From: Rhodospirillales bacterium
GTDB taxonomy: Bacteria; Pseudomonadota; Alphaproteobacteria; JAJFIK01
DNA length: 64,000 bases
Direction of reading: 5' to 3'
NCBI GenBank assembly: GCA_021775005.1
Contig: JAJFIK010000045.1
Coordinates: 18,360 to 82,359 of the forward strand
Part shown: positions 25,978 to 34,848 of the stretch, one piece after another
Position numbering within the stretch: position 1 is the stretch's first letter
How the letters are laid out: each line of letters begins with the position of its first letter
Position numbers and translations under genes: made by a program
The notes under the pieces: generated by a model
Databases searched by the model: none
What the model saw: the letters and a program-made list of their open reading frames with translations, nothing else
Told to the model about the DNA's origin: nothing

Positions 25978-26237
25978 GGCTGTTGCAGCTCGTTGTTAGC
26001 ACATGGGTGTTCGCGCGTTCGATTTGCGTGTGCATGCGCATTGTAATTTAACGCGTAGTTAACAAAGTTCGCGCGTTTAGAGTTCCAATTGCCTAACTTT
26101 TTTGGCAACACGTTGAGTGAAACAGTTGCAATTTGTGCGGTATATAGATAATCCGCATTGCAACTGTTGAAATATTTCGTATGTTTTGTGACGCGCGAAT
26201 CACTTTCGCGCATACCATTGACCTCCGGAGGGATACA
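25978..26237. other. AT-rich intergenic region upstream of marR-H1 locus
   Basis: This 260-base divergent region contains an 11-bp direct repeat GTTCGCGCGTT at 26009-26019 and 26067-26077, and the large inverted repeat described separately at 26121-26168. No coding frame looks real. It is the likely control region of the MarR gene and of the divergent Nudix gene. Confidence 0.5.
26121..26168. promoter_or_regulatory. Perfect 12-bp inverted repeat over a putative promoter (candidate MarR operator)
   Basis: AACAGTTGCAAT (26121-26132) is repeated exactly in reverse complement as ATTGCAACTGTT (26157-26168), with a 24-base spacer. Inside the arms, TTGCAA (26126-26131) and GATAAT (26147-26152) form a plausible plus-strand -35/-10 pair with a short 15-base spacing. 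The spacer also holds TGCGG...CCGCA. The repeat ends 69 bases before the marR start. MarR proteins commonly repress their own promoter by binding such palindromes, so an autoregulatory operator is the natural reading; a structured RNA leader is the alternative. Confidence 0.6.
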
Positions 26238-26813
26238 ATGGCTCGGACAGTAAAGTTCAAATTGGATGACACGCCAGGTCATCTTCTTCGGCGGGCGTCA
26301 CAGTATGCGTACGACTTGTTCACGAGTGAAGTTGGTACCGGGGGGCTGACCCCGCGCCAGTTTACTGTGTTGGTGGCCGTTAGTCAGAACGAGGGTCTTA
26401 CGCAGACAGACCTTGTGACGTTGACGGGCATTGATCGATCAACGCTGGCAGACATGATCAGCCGCATGATTGGTAGCAAGCTTCTTGCCCGGCAACGGAC
26501 CAAGAACGATGCTCGGGCCAACTCTGTATCATTATCAGCGAAGGGGCGGACTGCACTTAACCGTGCGCTCTCGAAAGCTGCCGCCGCTGAGAAGAAAATT
26601 CTCAGTGCGGTTCCTGCCGCCCATCGAAAATCTTTTATGGCCGCTTTGAGAGCAATTGCGGCAGCGACATCAGAAGAGGGGGATTCTCGACCCGCCAAGA
26701 AAGCAACCAAAAGAAAGGTTGCCGCCAAGGCAAAGAAGAAATCTGCCAAACGCAAGACCGCCAAGAGGGTTGCAAAACGACCTTCTAAGAAGGCGGCGAA
26801 AAAGAAACGATAG
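26238..26813 (+). CDS. MarR-family regulator with lysine-rich H1-like C-terminal tail
   Basis: The protein has 191 residues from ATG 26238, which has GGAGGG five bases upstream; the longer open frame from 26181 lacks such a site. The winged-helix domain (about residues 30-140) shows GGLTPRQFTVLVAVSQNEGLTQTDL and TGIDRSTLADMISRMIGSKLLAR. The tail (about 150-191) is Lys/Ala/Arg-rich (KKATKRKVAAKAKKKSAKRK) and resembles the repeat protein encoded just downstream, so it should bind DNA non-specifically. The gene ends in the A-run GCG AAA AAG AAA CGA TAG. The next gene begins 26 bases on in the -1 frame. Confidence 0.88.
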   Translation: MARTVKFKLDDTPGHLLRRASQYAYDLFTSEVGTGGLTPRQFTVLVAVSQNEGLTQTDLVTLTGIDRSTLADMISRMIGSKLLARQRTKNDARANSVSLSAKGRTALNRALSKAAAAEKKILSAVPAAHRKSFMAALRAIAAATSEEGDSRPAKKATKRKVAAKAKKKSAKRKTAKRVAKRPSKKAAKKKR

Positions 26814-26839
26814 GTAGCAAAGAAAGCGAGAAAGAGGCT

Positions 26840-27625
26840 GTGAAAAAAGCGACTAAGAAACGTGTCGTCAAGAAAGCTGCAAAGCGAAAGACGGCGAAAC
26901 GTAAGACTGCCAAGAAAGCGACGAAACGGAAAACCGTGAAGCGCAAGACGGCGAAGAAAGCAACCAAGCGTAAGACGGCGAAGCGGAAGACCGCGAAGAA
27001 AGCCACGAAGCGCAAAGCTGCTAAGAAGAAGACCGCTAAGAAAACCACGAAGCGTAAAACTGCTAAGCGCAAAACCGCAAAGCGGAAAACGGCCAAGCGT
27101 AAAACTGCTAAGCGCAAAACCGCAAAGCGTAAAACTGCTAAGCGCAAAACCGCAAAGCGCAAAACCGCAAAGCGTAAAACCGCCAAGCGGAAAACCGCCA
27201 AGCGGAAAACAGCTAAGCGCAAAACCGCCAGGCGGAAAGTCGCGAAGCGGTCGACCAAAAAGGCTGTAAAGCGGTCTGCAAAACGCAAAACCGCCAAAAA
27301 GGCGACAAAGCGTAAGACTGCCAAGCGCAAGACGGCAAAGAAGGCCACGAAGCGGAAAACTGCTAAGCGTAAAACCGCAAAGCGTAAAACCGCAAAGAAG
27401 GCCACTAAGCGTAAAACCGCTAAGCGCAAAACTGCTAAGCGGAAAACGGCCAAGCGCAAAACGGCCAAGCGTAAAACGGCTAAGCGGAAAACGGCTAAGC
27501 GGAAGACCGCGAAGAAGGCCACTAAGCGCAAAACTGCAAAGCGTAAGGCCGCTAAGAAGGCGACAAAGCGTAAAACTGCTAAGCGTAAAACCGCTAAGCG
27601 GAAGACCGCTAAACGCAAGAAATAG
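26840..27625 (+). CDS. Histone H1-like lysine/arginine repeat protein
   Basis: The 261-residue product is made of only seven amino-acid types (K, R, A, T, V, S, M), mainly the pentapeptide K-R-K-T-A repeated about forty times with K-K-A-T-K-R-K-T interruptions. It resembles the C-terminal domains of AlgP and of bacterial H1-like proteins, which coat and compact DNA. The coding DNA is a degenerate 15-base tandem repeat with varied third bases. Start is GTG 26840 with a weak AGAGG two bases upstream; the frame stays open further upstream into the end of marR. A strong terminator follows at 27644. Confidence 0.88.
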   Translation: MKKATKKRVVKKAAKRKTAKRKTAKKATKRKTVKRKTAKKATKRKTAKRKTAKKATKRKAAKKKTAKKTTKRKTAKRKTAKRKTAKRKTAKRKTAKRKTAKRKTAKRKTAKRKTAKRKTAKRKTAKRKTARRKVAKRSTKKAVKRSAKRKTAKKATKRKTAKRKTAKKATKRKTAKRKTAKRKTAKKATKRKTAKRKTAKRKTAKRKTAKRKTAKRKTAKRKTAKKATKRKTAKRKAAKKATKRKTAKRKTAKRKTAKRKK

Positions 27626-27643
27626 CACTCACAAAATCCAACA

Positions 27644-27673
27644 AAGCCCCGGCCGTCGCGCCGGGGCTTTTTT
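27644..27673 (+). terminator. Rho-independent terminator of the marR-H1 locus
   Basis: The arms AAGCCCCGGC (27644-27653) and GCCGGGGCTT (27660-27669) are perfectly complementary around the 6-base loop CGTCGC and run into six T residues. It lies 18 bases after the H1-like stop and may also serve the convergent ccmG gene. Confidence 0.9.
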
Positions 27674-27689
27674 ATAGGGCACTGTTATT

Positions 27690-28238
27690 TTAGGGAGAGG
27701 CGATGACGCGCGCTTCATCGATGGCGGGCCTTATGGTTCGCCGGATGGCATCCGGCGTCAGCGCACCCACATGTTTGGCAACAATGGTGCCATCGCCCGC
27801 AACCACGAAGGTCTCTGGCGGGCCAGTAACGCCCCAATCGAAACTCGCGCGTCCATCCAGATCTAATCCCAATCGTGCAAACGGATTGCCGCGGGCAGCA
27901 AGAAAGCCTTGCGCATCCTCCCGCTCATCACGAAAGGCGATGCCCACCACTTGAATACTGGGGTCACGTGCGAGCTCCATAAGCAGGGGATGCTCGACAA
28001 TGCACGGCCCGCACCATGACGCCCAGACATTGACAATCGTGGGCCGCCCGCCCATGAGGTCAGCGCGGGTTAATCCAATGCCGTCCGCCGCATCAAGTGC
28101 GGGCAGTATAAATTCCGGCGCCGGCGATCCGACCAGCGCAAAAGACCCTTCGGTGGGGCGTTCGGTGAGAATGCGAAGCGCGAACATCGAAAGCAGCACC
28201 GCAATGCCGATGAGCGGCAGCCAGCGTGCCCAGGTCAT
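27690..28238 (-). CDS. ccmG: Cytochrome c biogenesis thiol:disulfide oxidoreductase (DsbE/CcmG)
   Basis: This is a periplasmic thioredoxin-like protein of 182 residues, anchored by an N-terminal helix (about residues 5-22). The active site is Cys76-Gly-Pro-Cys79 in the segment VNVWASWCGPC. It keeps the haem-binding cysteines of apocytochrome c reduced. The cis-Pro region GVTGPPETFVV is present. It overlaps the end of ccmD by 4 bases and closes the ccmA-B-C-D-G series. Confidence 0.95.
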   Translation of the reverse strand: MTWARWLPLIGIAVLLSMFALRILTERPTEGSFALVGSPAPEFILPALDAADGIGLTRADLMGGRPTIVNVWASWCGPCIVEHPLLMELARDPSIQVVGIAFRDEREDAQGFLAARGNPFARLGLDLDGRASFDWGVTGPPETFVVAGDGTIVAKHVGALTPDAIRRTIRPAIDEARVIASP

Positions 28239-28384
28239 TTCCCTGCCACCGAATCAGCCTCGCGCTTGGCTTTGGCGTAGTCCGCCGCGAACCAAATCGC
28301 GATGCCTGCAAATGCAATCACTGTTGCCCCCCAAGCGGGCCAAACAAACCCGGCATAGCCGCCCATTGCAAACCATTCAGCCAT
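28235..28384 (-). CDS. ccmD: Haem exporter protein CcmD
   Basis: This is a 49-residue single-helix membrane protein (MAEWFAMGGYAGFVWPAWGA...). The GGYAGFVWPA motif before the helix and the basic tail AADYAKAKREAD are typical of CcmD, which helps release holo-CcmE from CcmABC. Start ATG 28384 is preceded by GGAG and overlaps the end of ccmC by 8 bases. An upstream in-frame start is not conserved. Confidence 0.93.
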   Translation of the reverse strand: MAEWFAMGGYAGFVWPAWGATVIAFAGIAIWFAADYAKAKREADSVAGK

Positions 28385-29138
28385 TGGTGCTCTCCGCGGT
28401 TTGGGGGGAGGGCCGCTCGCTTTCAACGGCCTGACGCCGCGCCGCAGCACGGGTTTGCTGCTGCCATATCTCGGTCCGCATACGCATCAAAAGTAATGTC
28501 ACATAAAGCGCCATATACCCCAGCGCCATCATTAGGAGCGGGTAAAGAAACACCGTATCCAACGAGGGCCCATCGACGCGCAACACGCTGGTACCTTGAT
28601 GAAGCGTATTCCAAAAGTCGACAGAAAATTTGATAACCGGCAAATTAATTGCGCCAACAAGAGCAAGGATGGCGGCGAGGCGACCGGCGCGGATGCGATC
28701 ATCAATGGCTGACCAAAGCGCCATGTAGCCCAAGTAAAGGAAAAATAGTACGAGCACCGACGTCAGTCGCGCGTCCCACACCCACCATGCGCCCCAGGTT
28801 GGCTTGCCCCACAAGGATCCCGTGACAAGCGCCAAACCTGTGAAGGTGGCCCCGAGGGGAGCTGTGGCTTTTGCGGCAACATCCGCAAGCGCATGTCCCC
28901 AAATGAGCGAAACAAAGCTCGCCCCTGCCATAGCGGCGTAACATGCCATTGCCATCCAGGCGGCCGGAACATGCACATACATGATGCGCACCGTGTCGCC
29001 TTGCTGGTAATCGGCAGGCGAAAGGACCAAGCCCCACACAGCCGCGACGCCGAGAAGGATCACCGTTACCGCCGCCACCCAGGGCAGCGCTGCGCCCGAG
29101 AAGCTCATAAAGCGTTGAGGATTCGCAAAACCAAACAT
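28377..29138 (-). CDS. ccmC: Haem export/transfer permease CcmC
   Basis: The 253-residue inner-membrane protein has six hydrophobic helices and the tryptophan-rich haem-handling motif WGKPTWGAWWVWDARLTS facing the periplasm, plus flanking histidines (MYVHVPAAW and TLHQGTS). It transfers haem to CcmE during cytochrome c maturation. The C-terminal cytoplasmic tail (about residues 225-253) is polar and variable. It lies 47 bases after ccmB and overlaps ccmD. Confidence 0.96.
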   Translation of the reverse strand: MFGFANPQRFMSFSGAALPWVAAVTVILLGVAAVWGLVLSPADYQQGDTVRIMYVHVPAAWMAMACYAAMAGASFVSLIWGHALADVAAKATAPLGATFTGLALVTGSLWGKPTWGAWWVWDARLTSVLVLFFLYLGYMALWSAIDDRIRAGRLAAILALVGAINLPVIKFSVDFWNTLHQGTSVLRVDGPSLDTVFLYPLLMMALGYMALYVTLLLMRMRTEIWQQQTRAAARRQAVESERPSPQTAESTNG

Positions 29139-29185
29139 GGAGTGGATTTACCTTTGTAGGGGCGTTGCGACAAGACAAGAGTGGG

Positions 29186-29824
29186 TCATGAGACGTGAAG
29201 CCGCAGGGCGGCGGCGGAGGCAAACGGGCTGATGGCGGCGCTCAGAAGCGTTACCGCGCCTAAGAACGCCAACCCCTCCCCACTTGAAGCGGCGCTGGCG
29301 GCACCAAAGATCAAGGTGGGAACAAAAAGCGGCAATACCAAAATGGACAGCAAGGGCCCACCGCGGCGCTGCCCTGCCGTCATCGCTGCCGCAATGGAAC
29401 CAATGAAGCTAAGTGCAGGGGTTCCCACAGCCAGCGAAATGGCCAGTGCCCACAAGGCTTGCCCTTCCAGGTTCAGCATCACCCCGAGCAGGGGTGCGAC
29501 TATAACAAGGGGTAGGATTGTTGTTAGCCAGTGGGCCGCGACTTTGCCGAGAACAAGGACCTCAAGCGGCATGCCCGACAGTAGTAATTGATCGACGGAG
29601 CCGTCTTCCACATCGGCCTGATAGAGCCGATCAAGTGAGATCAGCGTGGCCAGTGCGGCCCCGAGCCAGATCATCCCCGGGCCGAGCTGGCGCAGCACTT
29701 CAAGATTAGGCCCCACCGCCAAGGGCATCAGCGTGACAAAGAGCGCAAAGAACCCAAGCGCGAGCCCCCACCCTTGGCGCGCCAACCCCATGTCCCGCGC
29801 AAGAATGGCAAAGAGCGCTTTCAT
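29186..29824 (-). CDS. ccmB: Haem exporter membrane protein CcmB
   Basis: This is a 212-residue permease with about six hydrophobic helices; the start ILARDMGLARQG and the segment LLLSGMPLEVLVLGKVAAHW are family features. With CcmA it forms the ABC module whose ATP hydrolysis releases holo-CcmE from CcmC. It overlaps ccmA by 4 bases. The remaining ccm genes (ccmE, F, H, I) are not in the window. Confidence 0.94.
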   Translation of the reverse strand: MKALFAILARDMGLARQGWGLALGFFALFVTLMPLAVGPNLEVLRQLGPGMIWLGAALATLISLDRLYQADVEDGSVDQLLLSGMPLEVLVLGKVAAHWLTTILPLVIVAPLLGVMLNLEGQALWALAISLAVGTPALSFIGSIAAAMTAGQRRGGPLLSILVLPLFVPTLIFGAASAASSGEGLAFLGAVTLLSAAISPFASAAALRLHVS

Positions 29825-30426
29825 ATTTGCACGCCCTCGCCCAAGCGAATCTCCAGCGCATTGCCAATGGCAAGATCAAGGTGGGTGGCGACCGCAACAA
29901 TGCCGCCCTTACTACGGTACGTGGCCACTTGATCGATAAAGATTTTTGACGCCGCCCGATCCAGCGGCGCGGTGGGCTCATCCAAAACCCACAGGTCCCT
30001 CTCCGCCACCAGCAAGCGCGCCAGTACAAGACGGCGACGTTGACCGGCAGAGAGAACGCCGCAAGGCAGATTGGCAATGGCGGTGAGACCCCAAATGGCC
30101 AGCGCCTCGTCGACATTGCCGGGACCGTTCAGGAGATTTGACCAGAAAGAGAGATGTTGCCGGGCGCTTTGCGAGGCCTTTAAGCCATCGCTGTGCCCAA
30201 CAAAGTGAATCCGGTCTGCGCGATCAGCCGGTGTTTCGCCATCAATCAATATTGTCCCGGCGCTGGGGCGAAGAAACCCGGGCAGCATCCGCAATAAAGA
30301 GGTCTTGCCCACGCCATTGGCCCCCCGCACCAAAAGCGCACCGCCCGGCTCAAGATCAAAGGAGAGAGCTTGAAACAGCGCGGCATCACCGCGAACGCAG
30401 GAAAGCCCGTCACATTCAATCAACAC
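29821..30426 (-). CDS. ccmA: Haem ABC exporter ATP-binding protein CcmA
   Basis: This 201-residue ABC ATPase has Walker A GANGVGKTS near residue 35, the signature LSAGQRRRL and Walker B LWVLDEPTAPLD, followed by the H-loop ATHLD. It is the first gene of the ccm operon and is divergent from acnA, 226 bases away, where the shared promoter region must lie. Confidence 0.95.
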   Translation of the reverse strand: MLIECDGLSCVRGDAALFQALSFDLEPGGALLVRGANGVGKTSLLRMLPGFLRPSAGTILIDGETPADRADRIHFVGHSDGLKASQSARQHLSFWSNLLNGPGNVDEALAIWGLTAIANLPCGVLSAGQRRRLVLARLLVAERDLWVLDEPTAPLDRAASKIFIDQVATYRSKGGIVAVATHLDLAIGNALEIRLGEGVQI

Positions 30427-30652
30427 AGCCTAGATTTCCTGCACATTTTGCAGCCAGGGCGGAAAAATTGAGCCATTAGCAAACTTTCCTCCATAGCCAT
30501 CTCCAAATTTCAAACTACATCGTGTATACGAACGCCATTATAGCACCCCACGGCGCTGCGGCGAGCCGGATTGCCAAAATTCGACCTCGTCCCCATGCGG
30601 CACACCGCACGGCGTCCCTATCGCTAGATCCAAACGACAGGAGACCGCACCC
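30427..30652. promoter_or_regulatory. Divergent ccmA / acnA intergenic region
   Basis: This 226-base region is AT-richer in its centre (30480-30545), where ATTATAG (about 30537-30543) might be part of a plus-strand -10 box for acnA. AGGAG at about 30640 is the likely ribosome-binding site for acnA, ten bases before its GTG. No clear operator or riboswitch is seen. Confidence 0.3.
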
Positions 30653-33355
30653 GTGCGCACTATAGGACAAGACAGCCTTAAAACCCGCCGCAAACTGACC
30701 GTCGGCAGCAAGACATATTCATATTTTAGCATCAAGGCAGCTGAGAAGGCCGGTATCGAGGGGGTCTCGCGCCTGCCGTTTTCGCTCAAGGTGCTGCTGG
30801 AAAATCTGCTGCGATTTGAAGATGGCCGCTCGGTGACCGTCAAAGATATTGAGGCCATGGGCGCGTGGCTCACGAAGCGCAAAAGCAAGAATGAGATCGC
30901 CTTCCGCCCGGCGCGGGTTCTGATGCAGGACTTCACCGGGGTGCCGGCGGTGGTGGACCTGGCCGCCATGCGCAATGCCATGAGCGCGCTTGGCGGTCGC
31001 CCGGATCAAATCAATCCGTTGACGCCAGTGGATCTTGTCATCGATCACTCTGTGATGATTGACGAGTTCGGCACACCTTCGGCGTTCAAGGCCAATGTGA
31101 AGCGTGAGTATGAACGCAATGGCGAGCGCTATGGGTTTTTACGTTGGGGCAAGGATGCGTTTGAAAACTTCGCCGTGGTCCCCCCCGGCACGGGCATTTG
31201 CCACCAAGTAAATCTTGAGTATCTCGCGCAGACAGTGTGGTCGAGCAAAGTAAAGACCGACAAAGGCATGGTGGAATTTGCCTATCCTGACACCTTGGTC
31301 GGCACCGATAGCCACACCACCATGGTCAATGGCGTTTCGGTTTTGGGCTGGGGTGTCGGCGGCATCGAAGCGGAAGCGGCCATGCTCGGCCAGCCGATCT
31401 CCATGCTGATCCCTGAGGTGATGGGTTTTAAACTCTCTGGCAAACTTAAAGAGGGCGTCACCGCTACAGATCTTGTCCTCACCGTGACGCAGATTTTGCG
31501 CAAGAAGGGCGTGGTGGGCAAATTTGTTGAGTTCTTCGGCAAAGGCCTCGACCACATTTCCCTAGAAGACCGCGCCACCATTGCCAATATGGCACCGGAA
31601 TATGGTGCCACTTGCGGCTTCTTTCCCATCGATGCCGACACTTTGCGCTACTTAAGGGCCACCGCACGCAAACCAAGCCGTGTTGACCTGGTGGAAAAGT
31701 ACGCCAAGGCGCAAGGGCTTTTCCGCACCTCCCGGACCCCGGATCCCGAATTCACAGAGGTGATGGAGCTTGACCTTAGCAGCGTTGAGCCTTCCCTCGC
31801 AGGCCCCAAGCGGCCGCAAGACCGTCTTGCGCTGCGCGATGCCAAAACCAGTTTCGCCGGCTCTCTCGCCAAAGAATACGGCAAGACCGGCAAAGAAGCT
31901 GACAAACACGTTGCTGTGCAAGGCACCGACTATGCGCTCAATCACGGCGATGTGGTGATCGCCGCCATCACCTCATGCACCAACACATCAAACCCCTCGG
32001 TGATGCTGGCGGCAGGACTATTGGCGCAGAATGCGCTGGCCCGTGGGCTCATGACCAAACCCTGGGTCAAAACATCGCTCGCCCCAGGCAGCAAGGTTGT
32101 CACGGACTATTTGACCAAAAGCGGAACGCAAAAAGCCCTCAATAAACTTGGATTCAATTTGGTGGGCTATGGCTGCACCACCTGTATCGGTAATTCCGGA
32201 CCGCTACCGGGCCCCATTACAGATGCCATCTTGAAAGGTGACCTGGCTGTCGCCTCGGTTCTTTCGGGGAACCGCAATTTTGAAGGCCGTGTCAGCCCGC
32301 TCACCCGCGCAAACTACCTGGCGTCGCCACCGCTTGTGGTGGCCTATGCCCTTGCAGGCACCATGACCATTGATTTGATGCGCGAGCCCTTGGGCACCGA
32401 CAAACAAGGCAACCCGGTTTACCTGCGCGAGCTATGGCCGACATCAAGTGAAATTGCTGATGCCATGCGCAGCTCAATCAACACCAAGATGTTCCGCGAT
32501 CGTTATGCCGACGTTTTCACAGGCGATCAGGAGTGGCGCAAAATCAAAGTCACGGGCGGGCTGACCTATGACTGGGACTCAACCAGCACTTATGTGCAGC
32601 ACCCGCCATTCTTTGAGGGCATGAAAGCAAAAGCGGACAAACCGCAGGACATTGTTTCGGCGCGCGTGCTGGGCCTTTTTGGCGACTCCATTACGACTGA
32701 CCACATCAGCCCCGCAGGGTCGATCAAGAAAGATAGCCCGGCTGGGAAATATCTGAGCAAGAACGGCGTTGAGCATCTGGATTTTAATTCCTATGGCTCT
32801 CGGCGGGGCAACCATGAAGTGATGATGCGCGGCACGTTCGCCAATATTCGCATCAAGAACGAAATGGTTCCCGGCGTGGAGGGCGGCGTCACTGTGCATC
32901 ACCCCTCTGGTAAGCAAATGTCGATCTATGATGCGGCTATGAAATACGTCAAAGGCGGCGTCCCTCTGGTGGTGATCGGCGGCAAAGAATATGGCACCGG
33001 ATCATCACGCGATTGGGCTGCAAAAGGCACCCGCCTGTTGGGCGTCAAAGCCGTGATCGTGGAATCCTTTGAGCGTATTCACCGCTCCAACCTTATTGGC
33101 ATGGGTGTGTTGCCGCTGCAGTTCAAATCCGGCACGGATCGCAAGACCCTTGGCCTTACCGGTGAGGAATCTGTGTCTATCGCGGGCCTGGCAAAATTCC
33201 GCCCAGGCGGCACACTCAAGGCGACCATCAGCTACCCCGATGGGCGGGAAACCGTTGTGCCATTGAAAGTGCGCATCGATACAACTGATGAGCTGGACTA
33301 TTACCGCAATGGCGGAATTTTACACTACGTGTTGCGAAATCTGGCCAATGGCTAG
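30653..33355 (+). CDS. acnA: Aconitate hydratase A
   Basis: This TCA-cycle enzyme isomerises citrate to isocitrate via a [4Fe-4S] cluster. The 900-residue length is normal for the AcnA/IRP type. The cluster ligands are Cys442 in TSCTNTSNP and Cys508 and Cys511 in [10 protein letters not shown]. The swivelling C-terminal domain has [24 protein letters not shown] and [13 protein letters not shown]. Translation appears to start at GTG 30653 ([15 protein letters not shown]). The downstream neighbour is a DUF1223 gene, an order common in Rhizobiales. Confidence 0.98.
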   Translation: MRTIGQDSLKTRRKLTVGSKTYSYFSIKAAEKAGIEGVSRLPFSLKVLLENLLRFEDGRSVTVKDIEAMGAWLTKRKSKNEIAFRPARVLMQDFTGVPAVVDLAAMRNAMSALGGRPDQINPLTPVDLVIDHSVMIDEFGTPSAFKANVKREYERNGERYGFLRWGKDAFENFAVVPPGTGICHQVNLEYLAQTVWSSKVKTDKGMVEFAYPDTLVGTDSHTTMVNGVSVLGWGVGGIEAEAAMLGQPISMLIPEVMGFKLSGKLKEGVTATDLVLTVTQILRKKGVVGKFVEFFGKGLDHISLEDRATIANMAPEYGATCGFFPIDADTLRYLRATARKPSRVDLVEKYAKAQGLFRTSRTPDPEFTEVMELDLSSVEPSLAGPKRPQDRLALRDAKTSFAGSLAKEYGKTGKEADKHVAVQGTDYALNHGDVVIAAITSCTNTSNPSVMLAAGLLAQNALARGLMTKPWVKTSLAPGSKVVTDYLTKSGTQKALNKLGFNLVGYGCTTCIGNSGPLPGPITDAILKGDLAVASVLSGNRNFEGRVSPLTRANYLASPPLVVAYALAGTMTIDLMREPLGTDKQGNPVYLRELWPTSSEIADAMRSSINTKMFRDRYADVFTGDQEWRKIKVTGGLTYDWDSTSTYVQHPPFFEGMKAKADKPQDIVSARVLGLFGDSITTDHISPAGSIKKDSPAGKYLSKNGVEHLDFNSYGSRRGNHEVMMRGTFANIRIKNEMVPGVEGGVTVHHPSGKQMSIYDAAMKYVKGGVPLVVIGGKEYGTGSSRDWAAKGTRLLGVKAVIVESFERIHRSNLIGMGVLPLQFKSGTDRKTLGLTGEESVSIAGLAKFRPGGTLKATISYPDGRETVVPLKVRIDTTDELDYYRNGGILHYVLRNLANG

Positions 33356-33366
33356 GCCCCTTACCG

Positions 33367-33388
33367 CCCAATTGGCCGATCAATTGGG
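33367..33388. repeat. Perfect 8-bp hairpin after acnA
   Basis: CCCAATTG (33367-33374) and CAATTGGG (33381-33388) flank GCCGAT, starting 12 bases after the acnA stop. There is no T-run directly after it (a weak GATTTAG follows), so it may be an RNA-stabilising hairpin or an imperfect terminator. Confidence 0.45.
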
Positions 33389-33464
33389 TGCCCGATTTAG
33401 GGATTGTTAACGTGCAGCAGCGTCACCTCAAAGTGACTCTGATTCCGGCACGGGACAGGCTAGG

Positions 33465-34247
33465 ATGCGCGGAATGATTTGGGGAACTTTGAGATACATC
33501 GCTGTGGTGGCGCTGGCCGCTGCAAGCCCGGCTTTGGCGCAGGAAAGCTTGCCCGAAGCACCGACGCGTGCGCCTGTGGTGGTGGAACTCTTTACCAGCC
33601 AGACCTGTCCGGTGTGCCCGGCCGCTGACGAGCTGCTGTCAGAACTCGTGCATGAACCGGGCGTTATCGCCATTAGCTGGCCGGTCAATATCTGGGACTA
33701 TCTTGGTTGGGAAGACACTCTCGCCTCGGCAGAAAACACCCGGCGGCAAGCGCAGTACAATGGGCGCTTCGGCCTGCGCTGGCCCTATACGCCTGAGATC
33801 GTAATCAACGGGCGCACTCATGTGGCGGGAAATCAGCGCGAAGACGTGGCAGCTATGATTGCCGCGCAACGATCAGACAATCCGGTGACGGTGCCGGTGC
33901 GGGTTCGACTGGGCGAGCAACGACTTGTCATCAACATTGGGTCGGGATCTGATGAGTTAGACTCGCAATTGGGATCCGTATGGCTGATCCCCTATCGCAC
34001 CCATGAAAATATATCGGTTGAGCGGGGGCCCAATGCTGGGCGCGAGCTTACCTACATCAATGTCGCCGATGGCTATGAGCTGATTAGCCAATGGGCCGGA
34101 ACGCCCGTTGTTATACGCCAGGAGTTGTCTTATGCCCCTGGCACCATGCCTGACGGATTCGCCGTTTTGCTGCAGCAACATAGAAACGGCCCCATACTTG
34201 GGGCCGCTCAAATTCGATTACAAATGGTCGGCGCTGCCGCCGAGTAA
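33465..34247 (+). CDS. DUF1223 secreted thioredoxin-like protein
   Basis: This is a 260-residue exported protein. The signal peptide (about residues 1-25) ends in SPALA before QE. The mature start VVVELFTSQTCPVCPAADELL carries a thioredoxin-like Cys48-x-x-Cys51, followed by ISWPVNIWDYLGW and PEIVINGRTHVAG. DUF1223 proteins sit next to acnA in many alphaproteobacteria; their role is undefined, though a periplasmic thiol function is plausible. The C-terminal half is beta-rich. Confidence 0.92.
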   Translation: MRGMIWGTLRYIAVVALAAASPALAQESLPEAPTRAPVVVELFTSQTCPVCPAADELLSELVHEPGVIAISWPVNIWDYLGWEDTLASAENTRRQAQYNGRFGLRWPYTPEIVINGRTHVAGNQREDVAAMIAAQRSDNPVTVPVRVRLGEQRLVINIGSGSDELDSQLGSVWLIPYRTHENISVERGPNAGRELTYINVADGYELISQWAGTPVVIRQELSYAPGTMPDGFAVLLQQHRNGPILGAAQIRLQMVGAAAE

Positions 34248-34262
34248 GCTACCCAACAAAAA

Positions 34263-34580
34263 TTATTGCTGGCTTGCAGCGTCGGTGTTGTTGCGACCAA
34301 GGGTTTCTTGGTGCTGGATATTTTCGCGACCGCGCTCAGACTCAGCAGTCCACTGCGATTGCGTCATGCAAACCCGCTGGACACGATGGGAACCAGTGAT
34401 GCGAATACGGCGACAGACCGTACGATCTTCGTCAACAGCAGCTTCTGTCTCCGTGTCGCCTTCGTTCGTGGCGACTTCAAATGTGCTCGCGGCATTGGTG
34501 CTTACTTCTTCGGCATTAGCCACAAAAGAAAATGTCGACAAGGCAACGATTGCCAATGCGCCAGTAATTACTCGAAACAT
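34263..34580 (-). CDS. Small secreted protein with CRR-TGSR motif (paralogue A)
   Basis: A 105-residue protein from ATG 34580 (GGGGAA upstream), with a signal peptide ending SFVANA before EEV. An acidic Thr/Glu-rich stretch is followed by VCRRIRITGSHRVQRVCMTQ and a Trp, which is the same block as in the protein at 34849. Two cysteines in the block could pair. The tail is Gln/Asn-rich. Function is unknown; similar short proteins are scattered in alphaproteobacteria. Confidence 0.78.
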   Translation of the reverse strand: MFRVITGALAIVALSTFSFVANAEEVSTNAASTFEVATNEGDTETEAAVDEDRTVCRRIRITGSHRVQRVCMTQSQWTAESERGRENIQHQETLGRNNTDAASQQ

Positions 34581-34583
34581 CAA

Positions 34584-34848
34584 ATTCCCCTTCTGATCAA
34601 TCTTACGCCCGCCCAGGCGAAACGATTTTGTACCGTAATTAGGCTAGGGTCAGCAAGAGTGAAAAGGAACCGGCGGGAGCAAAATGATACATCCGTCACT
34701 CTTCACGTTTATGTGAATGCGTTAACGCGGTGTGTGTAACCGCCCTGCGCTCACCTGGGTCGGCCAGCGAATCCGCCCTGAGCGACCCTCAGAGCCCGCA
34801 GCTGTAATCAGGAGGCGGCAATCAATCCCCTGATTACACTATGCTCGG
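34584..34848. other. Intergenic region between the CRR-TGSR paralogues
   Basis: This 265-base non-coding region has a perfect 10-bp inverted repeat TGTAATCAGG (34803-34812) / CCTGATTACA (34829-34838), 10 bases from the end of paralogue B. It has no adjacent T-run, so it is not a standard terminator on either strand. The rest probably holds the promoter of paralogue A. Nothing else was recognised. Confidence 0.4.

Noticed and set aside
26384..27628. 414-codon and 277-codon minus-strand open frames across the H1-like repeat
   Set aside because: They are the antisense of a 15-base tandem repeat with no stop codons in that frame; their products are monotone Leu/Phe/Arg repeats with no ribosome-binding site. 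The plus-strand Lys/Arg product is the plausible one.
34803..34838. 10-bp inverted repeat TGTAATCAGG as terminator
   Set aside because: No T-run on either strand after the stem; left as a plain inverted repeat.
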